Of a stretch of 64,000 nucleotides of DNA, positions 57,858 to 64,000 are shown one piece after another. A program made the position numbers and the translations under genes. Below the pieces are notes generated by a model. The model was not told the DNA's origin, did not search any database, and worked only from the letters and a program-made list of their open reading frames with translations. The DNA is from Cavia porcellus (Eukaryota; Chordata; Mammalia; Rodentia; Caviidae), in NCBI RefSeq assembly GCF_034190915.1, contig NW_026947502.1, positions 35,928,785 to 35,992,784 on the forward strand, read 5' to 3'. Each line of letters starts with the position of its first letter. The stretch's first letter is position 1.

Positions 57858-59686
57858 CAAGCCAAAAGTGGTGCCAAAAGTTTGAGAGTGAGGGGTGCAT
57901 GGGTATGGAAGAAATTAACTCTGCAGAGTGAAGTTGGGCAGAATAAGAAAAAAAGAATGTAAAGCACACGCTGTGTGTGAGGAACGCAGCACTGGTTGCC
58001 ATGGGAACTCCTGATAGCTGCTCATCCAGGCTTCTTTTATGTTGCCCACATCTCCTGGGAGCTTTCCTGAAGTTTCACATACGGAATGCTGAGGATCCTT
58101 TGACACTGTCCTGGCATCTTGCGAGTGACAGGTCCTGCTCAATTTCCCAGCCAGCTTTGCCATGCCCTGTGTACTATACCAGTATACTAATATGCTAGTA
58201 GTTAAAGGGAATAACAAATTTTAGTTAAAGTTCAGTAAAAATAGCCAAATTTTCCCTTCAAAAGCTGATAGTCATACTAAATTCTGTCTTTGAATCCTCG
58301 AAGACACTAGGTTAAAGTCTCTATTTCATGGATTCATGCTCCAGCTTAAAAAAGCAAAGCTCTAGTGTTCTTCTGGAATTCCCAAAAGGAGATGATCACT
58401 TACATAGTACCTTGTATAAGTCAGCTGCAGTCTGGAGAAGGGACCCAAAATTTGCTCCTGGTGGTACCTGGCACCAAAATAGATTACAAATGGTGTGCAT
58501 TCATTCCGGCGTCCTGAAGATCACTGTGCTGTGAAGGGGCTGAGACTCTTGCTTATGCTGCTTGGTGAAAATAGCTTTAGGGACAAACCTTTAGACATTT
58601 AGTAAGACTAGAAAAGAAAGTCACATTTCTGAGGCTTAATTAGTATTTGTGAAGCACCAAGAGGTCTCTGTAGAAATGGCCTTGGGTAACAGCAAATTAG
58701 TATTTTTAATTATTATCATTAAAAATGAATATTTACAGGAAATTGGGCTGAGGGCCATCTGGCTCAAGCACATTCCTAAGGGAAGCCCTAAAGCACTGGG
58801 CGAGGGCAGAAGGCTGCTGCTGAGTGCAAGTGCATGGAACTATTTATAGATCCTCAAGGCTCCTGTTTAGGTCGTCAACCGGAAAGGGCATTTAGAAGTT
58901 AAGCGAAGCACCCAGAAACTCAGTGGGAAGAAGTGGTGAGCACTGTTTTTAGTTTCTGAGAAACAGTTTTATTTTAACATTAAAATGTGGCATGGCTTGT
59001 ATTTCTTTCTTTTTCTTATTATAGATGATCTTCATTATTTAATTAAGCTGAGAGACATAAAGCAAGCCTTTCTGACATCATTCCACTCACGTGCAACCAC
59101 GCAGTCATTTACTTCAGTGACTGTCATGATTAATACTTGGTTATTTACTCAGGCTTATGCTGATGAAAGCATAGGATTTATGTAGTTGTGTAGTACAGTG
59201 TTTGACGTCTTTTTAAGTATGACTAATTATTTCAGTATTACAAAACAATATATTAAATAACTGAATTTGAGTATTAATTTTATTATTCAGACGTTATTTA
59301 TTCTGTCCTCCTAATTGCTACAGAAATATTCTTATCCTTTAAAAATAAGAAAACAAATGATTGAATGTTGTTCTTTACCATACATAATGAGGCAACAAAA
59401 GCATGCTGTAAAAGTTTAGGCTTTAGTAAAAGAAGGCTCCTACTTTTCTGTTGAGGATGTAGATTGGTGCAACACTTTTGGAATTAAATTGCAGTATACC
59501 TCCAGAGCTTAAAAATAGTTACATCACTGGACTTTATAAAACTGAGAGTTTATCCCTCTCAAAATCCTAAATATAGAAAAGTTTTCTTATGGGTATTTTT
59601 ACTACTGCATTATTTACAAAATAAAAGTAAGGAACAATCTAAATATTAAATACTTGAAGTTTGGTTATAAGATATGTAATATTAAG
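57858..59686. other. Repeat-free stretch
   Basis: No repeats recognised over about 1.8 kb. Part of it is listed as a candidate regulatory region. Confidence 0.5.
58540..59240. promoter_or_regulatory. Candidate conserved non-coding cluster
   Basis: Repeat-free DNA with an MEF2-type 'ctatttatag' (58840-58849), CRE-like 'tgacatca' (59073-59080), a perfect E-box CACGTG (59088-59093), and 'tgattaatac' nearby. Some CpG sites are kept ('gtcgtcaaccgg'). The mix of higher-complexity sequence and motif density is suggestive, but there is no comparative evidence here. Confidence 0.25.
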
Positions 59687-59842
59687 TTGACCTAGTGGCA
59701 CACACCTGTAATCCCAGCACTTGGGAGGCTGAGACAGGAGGATTGGCCGGAGTTTGAGGCTAGCTGGGGCTACATAGTAAGTTCAGAGCCAGAGTGAACT
59801 ACATAGTGAAAGCCTGTCTCAAAAAGTCAAAAATAAATAAAG
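59687..59842 (+). mobile_element. B1 SINE with internal duplication
   Basis: 'gtggcacacacctgtaatcc' (box A region), 'ggaggattggccggagtttg' (box B region), then the duplicated 'ctacatagtaagttcagagc' and 'gaactacatagtgaaagcct', ending 'gtctcaaaaagtcaaaaata'. Flanks 'atgtaatatta' and 'atataatattta' look like a target duplication. The internal duplication is the rodent B1 hallmark. Confidence 0.94.
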
Positions 59843-59939
59843 AATATAATATTTACTCGATAATCAAACACATTTTAAGAGTTTGTACAGGAAATGTTCA
59901 AGTAATTGTGTAATATATGACAAATGAGGTATGTAACAA

Positions 59940-60165
59940 TGATAAAGCATAAACCCTAGTTGTATCATGTGACAAGTTATTTCGCTATGTCTTTGTTTTC
60001 TCATATTAAAAATGGGAGAGAAAAGCAAAAAGATAGTATCTATTTTATATAATTGCCTTGAAAATTAGGAGCTAGTATGTGTCAGTTGGTTAATGGTAAG
60101 TGGCATGGTGTAACTCTTTTGCAGATGCTGGTTGCTAGTATTATTATCATTTACTATCCAGTTTC
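59940..60165 (+). mobile_element. MIR SINE
   Basis: 'tgtgacaagttatttcgcta', 'ctttgttttctcatattaaa' and 'aatgggagag', then 'gatagtatctattttatata' and 'gctggttgctagtattatta', follow MIR order through to its 3' end. Confidence 0.75.
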
Positions 60166-60651
60166 CACAATAGACTCTGAGAGAAAAGTGAGTGGATATT
60201 GGCAGAGAGTAAAGGATTTTAAAACGAGGACTAAGGACCACTTATTGCACACAAATACCTCTTTTGACTAGAGACACAAAAACTAATTAGGACCAAAGTG
60301 CTCACACTTCCCATCCCAGGATGAGTCCTCTCTCCACTGATATACCACAGAAGCAATGTGAAGAGCCACACTTGAGAAATTTGATGTAGCTCTGTCCACC
60401 CTTCTGACCACTCATGCCATGGCTACTGACTTACCTATTGCAACGCTAGTAGTGATCCTATCGTACTCCTAAATGATCACATGAAAATAAACAACTGAAT
60501 TTAGGTCTGTTTTTCAGGTACACATTTCCTTAGAAGGCCTTGGCTTTTGGGTTGGGAAGCTTATTACTGTAATTATGTGTTATATAAAAAAATAGAACCC
60601 AAAATTATTTTATACAAATGTCATCACAAATATGCTATAAAAGTAATCCTG
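60166..60651. other. Unique DNA
   Basis: No repeat or gene recognised. Confidence 0.5.
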
Positions 60652-60750
60652 GTGGCTAGAGTTGTAGTTCAGTAGTAATGTATAGGCTTAGCATACATAA
60701 GTTTGCTACATAAGTTATCATTCATGAGTTTGATCTCTAGTACCTTAATT
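60652..60750 (+). mobile_element. ID-type SINE, diverged
   Basis: 'gtggctagagttgtagttca' (decayed box A) and 'catgagtttgatctctagta' (box B-like), with an internal repeat of 'acataagtt'. Duplication 'aagtaatcctg' (60641) and 'aattaatcctg' (60751). Confidence 0.82.
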
Positions 60751-60761
60751 AATTAATCCTG

Positions 60762-63700
60762 AATAGAAACCAAAAATCAAAACAAAGGAAGCAAAAATAT
60801 ATCCTGAAGTTAATTTTGGATGCTATGCAAACATGACTGATTTTTATTCTAGAACTCAAATGTACTATTTTATAAACTAAAATGCAAACTAAAAATAAAT
60901 GATGGTAGGGAAGGTTTCCTGAACCACCTGTCATGTTTCTCCTTTATGGACTCATTCCAGGGACACAGTGATTTTCATGGGAAAATTCTGCAGTGGTAGG
61001 TAAGACATAATGATCCATAGTTGATCAACACTAAGATAAATTAAGGTACTTCCATTTGAAAATATCAAAAGTATTGTATTAAACCTAATTTGCAAATAAA
61101 ATAAATTTGCTAATAATTAATCCAAAATTTCTTTTGGACATGAGACTGTTATTTCAGGGTGCTGGCTGATTCAATGCTTTAATAATACTGTATCAGCAAA
61201 GTCTCCCTCTGTCACATTCTCCCATTCTTTGTTTAGGTTTCATCCTCCTTCACTTCCTTTCTCTCTTTCCTCTCCACTGAGGGTTTTCCCTAAAGCTGCC
61301 CTTTATAATTCATTAACAGCAATAAAGACTACAGGACTCCTATTCACATGGAAATGTTTTGATTGAGCCAGTCTAGATGACGTGATCTCTTCTGATCCAG
61401 TCATTTTGGCCCAGAGAATGCCTGTACATCAAAATCGATTAGGCTCTAGATTCAGGCTCATTCCTGAATAATTTGTGAGCTAAAGGAGAAGATTATACCA
61501 AATGGTTCAGGGTAAAGTAAAACTTTGTTTATTTACTCAACGCTGTCAACCTAATTTTTCCTTTGCAAAGCTTAAACCCATTTCTTATGTTTTTTCCCCT
61601 CCCTTTTCTCCTTTGTTCCTGAATCTTGGGGTTCAGTTACGTTCAGAGAGGATAAGTACTGACTTGTAACATCTGAGTCTTTGGTGCTCACTGTCTGGCC
61701 CCAGCCTTCTCCCCTCGTCCTTTTGCTGAGCCCTGGTTACCACAAGGAATGCTCCTGGCCTCAGCCACTTCCTCCATTCTTGAGGTCCTTTGACTCTGTT
61801 TCAGGTTCGGCTCTTTTAAACTTCAGTTATTTTCAGCCTTTTTTGTGCCACTTTACCATGCCTGTGCAAGTAGGAGTCTTGAGGCTGCGCACATTGAGGC
61901 TGTTTGTAGACCTGTCTGCTCAGTCATCTAACAACCCTCATTCATGAGCTGTTCAAGGGACCTTCTTGGGAAATCACCTCCATCGTGAGATTTCCATTTC
62001 CTGAGCTGCACTCTGGAAATCTTGTTGGTAGTTTATCCAACAATGAGTTTGTTAGACACCCAGCCTACCAATCAGTCTTCTACTCTTTTCCTGGAGAAAC
62101 ATTTCCTCCCCTAGTTGCATTACTGTGAGTTTTCTTTCTGATAATTTCTTTTTGGGTAAATTTTACTACTTATGTCAAGCTTTGTTTCTTGGTTTCCAAG
62201 AAGTCTTGAAAATTTCCAAATTTTTTACTGTTTTGTTCCTGCCTCTTGAATGCAAGTGACTTTTCAGGTTAATGTTTTGAAAGAATTTTTAAAGCTGCCA
62301 CACTGACACAACTTGATGTTAGCTACAAGTAGCAGCCCAAACTGCAGGTCTATGAGTCCTATTGATTATACTGGATAATAGATGCAAATAGAATCCTACA
62401 GATGACAGAACTGATCTCATCATTGGATAGACTCCAGCCCACAGAGCAAGAATGTATGTATGCAAGAGTAAACCCAACTTGTTTTATTTGACTAGAGCAA
62501 AAGGATTGCCAAGTTTAATTAAATGACCAGTACATGTAAAACACAGCACAAATTATCTTTAATATTCCCTTGTAAAAACTCTTTGTGGAGTATAAATTAC
62601 TGTCCCTGTTTTTACATTAAAAATGATAATATTTATTAGCACCAAAAATGTTGCAGTCAATATTTGTCAACTTCAAAGAATAGTCTCTTTTTACCAGATC
62701 ATGCCACATTTCTGAGATCCCAGAAATATCCACTGAAACCACTTTAGATAAAGGAAAGATACTAATTGAAAGTGTCCTGATACTGATAGGATAGTGACTG
62801 AAAGTATCCTCCCTTTAGTAGGGATCTGATCTCTCTTAGAATATTTCATTTGTATATTATTGAACCCATAATCATGTTTCACTTTGCATAGTTACTAATA
62901 GTTCACTTATTTTTTATAAGTCTTTAAGCATGTCTTTACCTAATAAAGAAAATTGCTTGAAGAGACCTTGCATACTTTTTATACTCCCTCTGCTATATCT
63001 AGCACAATACAATGAACATATTCATTCTTCTCAAAAAAATATTTAGAACCTGTTATATTAGATGTTGCTGCCAACAAAATGTCAAAATATGGGATTCCCA
63101 AATCGTAACGACATTCTTCATCAAGTGAATGAAGTAAGCCAAAGTAACACAATAAATAGAAGATAATAGATACTAATATTTTGAAGTAATTGAAAAATGC
63201 TAGTGGATAACTGGCAAAATAAAGGAAAATAGTTGACAGCACATGAATAGAATTTTATTTTGTTTTACATTGCATATCTCTTCTGAAAAGGAGAATGAAA
63301 GACCAATTGCAGTGTTTTGTGATTGCAGTCTTATGTAAGAGAGTTCTGAGTCAATTAGACCGAGCATTCTCCAGCGTTTGGTGCAGTCTGGCATAAGGTC
63401 ATTGCAGACAACTTACAACCAAGTATGGTTTAGAGCAAGATATCTCTGAGGCATTTCACTTAAACAATGATCATCAGAAATTTAGTAAATTTCCCAAACT
63501 TGTGCTTCTCTACATTGTAAGGCCACTTTACTTGCTCATAAAAGGTGATAGATAGTATAGACAAACCACTATGAAGACCATATACAAGAGCAAAGGCTTT
63601 ATAATGGAAAGAACCAGAAGAGACCACATTCTAGACAAGGGCGTGCAGTCAGCACAATCTCAGCAAAGCACAGAGGCAGTAAATTCAGGTATATGTCAAA

Positions 63701-63865
63701 GACTGAAACAGATTTGCCAAAAGTTAATTCAACTTGGCATAGTGGCCACTGGGCTAGTTGATTTTTAGCAAATTAACCTGTTTCTGGAAATCATGGTACA
63801 TGAGCAAAAAGGAAGAAGATATAGAATAAAAAACAGTATTTATTGCTATCTTGCTAAGTATTAGA
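60762..63865. other. Long repeat-poor stretch
   Basis: About 3.1 kb without a recognised repeat or coding gene. 88-codon and shorter frames have no motif. A perfect 'tgacgtga' CRE-like site is at 61378-61385 in a stretch (61130-61520) of higher complexity. Confidence 0.5.
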
Positions 63866-63869
63866 CCCT

Positions 63870-63990
63870 TTGGTGCATTTAGTCTATTATCTTATTCAAT
63901 GTCTTAATAAGCTTTATGGCAGGTAGTCATTATACTATTTTTTTCAGATGAGAAAAACTGAACCTCACAGCCACAGAACAAAATTTTGGC
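63870..63990 (-). mobile_element. MIR-family SINE, antisense
   Basis: 'ggcaggtagtcattatacta', 'tttttttcagatgagaaaaa' and 'ctgaacctcacagccacaga' match the reversed MIR core. It runs to near the window edge. Confidence 0.7.
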
Positions 63991-64000
63991 CCAAGATCTC

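Noticed and set aside
1..64000. An operon, defence system or other multi-gene system
   Set aside because: The sequence is vertebrate nuclear DNA dominated by retroelements; no adjacent intact coding genes exist in either strand.

Overview
This is AT-rich mammalian nuclear DNA, almost certainly from a rodent. It carries tRNA-Ala-derived ID-type SINEs, 7SL-derived B1 monomers with the internal duplication, many MaLR/ERVL-type LTRs, LINE-1 of several ages, and older mammalian repeats (MIR, L2, Tigger-type DNA transposons). Abundant ID and B1 without any B2 element argues against mouse or rat and fits another rodent lineage; I cannot name the species. There is no bacterial-style operon, rRNA or tRNA gene, CRISPR array or convincing protein-coding gene. 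Open reading frames are short and lie in repeats, microsatellites or chance open stretches. The window is best read as intergenic or deep intronic DNA.

Layout. 1-20 kb is mostly unique sequence with scattered old repeats: MIR split by an LTR near 5.2 kb, a Tigger/MER2-type end near 7.2 kb, a solo LTR at 8.8-9.2 kb, L2 tails, MIR, and GT/GA microsatellites. 20.2-22.7 kb is an almost complete but non-coding MaLR element (LTR, internal region, LTR), its 3' LTR broken by an L1 3'-end insertion. 22.8-26.5 kb is a Tigger-type DNA transposon split by a minus-strand L1, itself split by a probable LTR. 26.7-37 kb is mostly unique DNA with ID SINEs, MaLR LTRs, MIR and an L2 tail split by an LTR.

37.4-41.3 kb is an old plus-strand L1. 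41.9-43.2 kb is a three-layer nest (L2, older MaLR LTR, younger MaLR LTR). 45.0-50.2 kb is an old minus-strand L1 containing a younger L1, an ID, a B1 and an LTR; the younger L1 holds a small L1 copy with a 5' inversion. 50.7-56.7 kb is a long, dead plus-strand L1 whose ORF1 region holds an 838-bp composite retrotransposed element, the most unusual object in the window. 57-64 kb has two MaLR LTRs, a B1, MIR, an ID and long repeat-free stretches, some with the look of conserved regulatory DNA.

No set of genes works together here. The story is transposon stratigraphy: repeated insertion of L1, L1-mobilised SINEs and MaLR LTRs into older repeats, readable through target-site duplications. The best candidate novelties are the composite element at 51.45-52.29 kb, the twin-primed L1 copy at 46.17-46.64 kb, and an unexplained CpG-retaining patch at 29.64-29.94 kb. 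All family assignments come from recognising sequence by eye, not from database searches.
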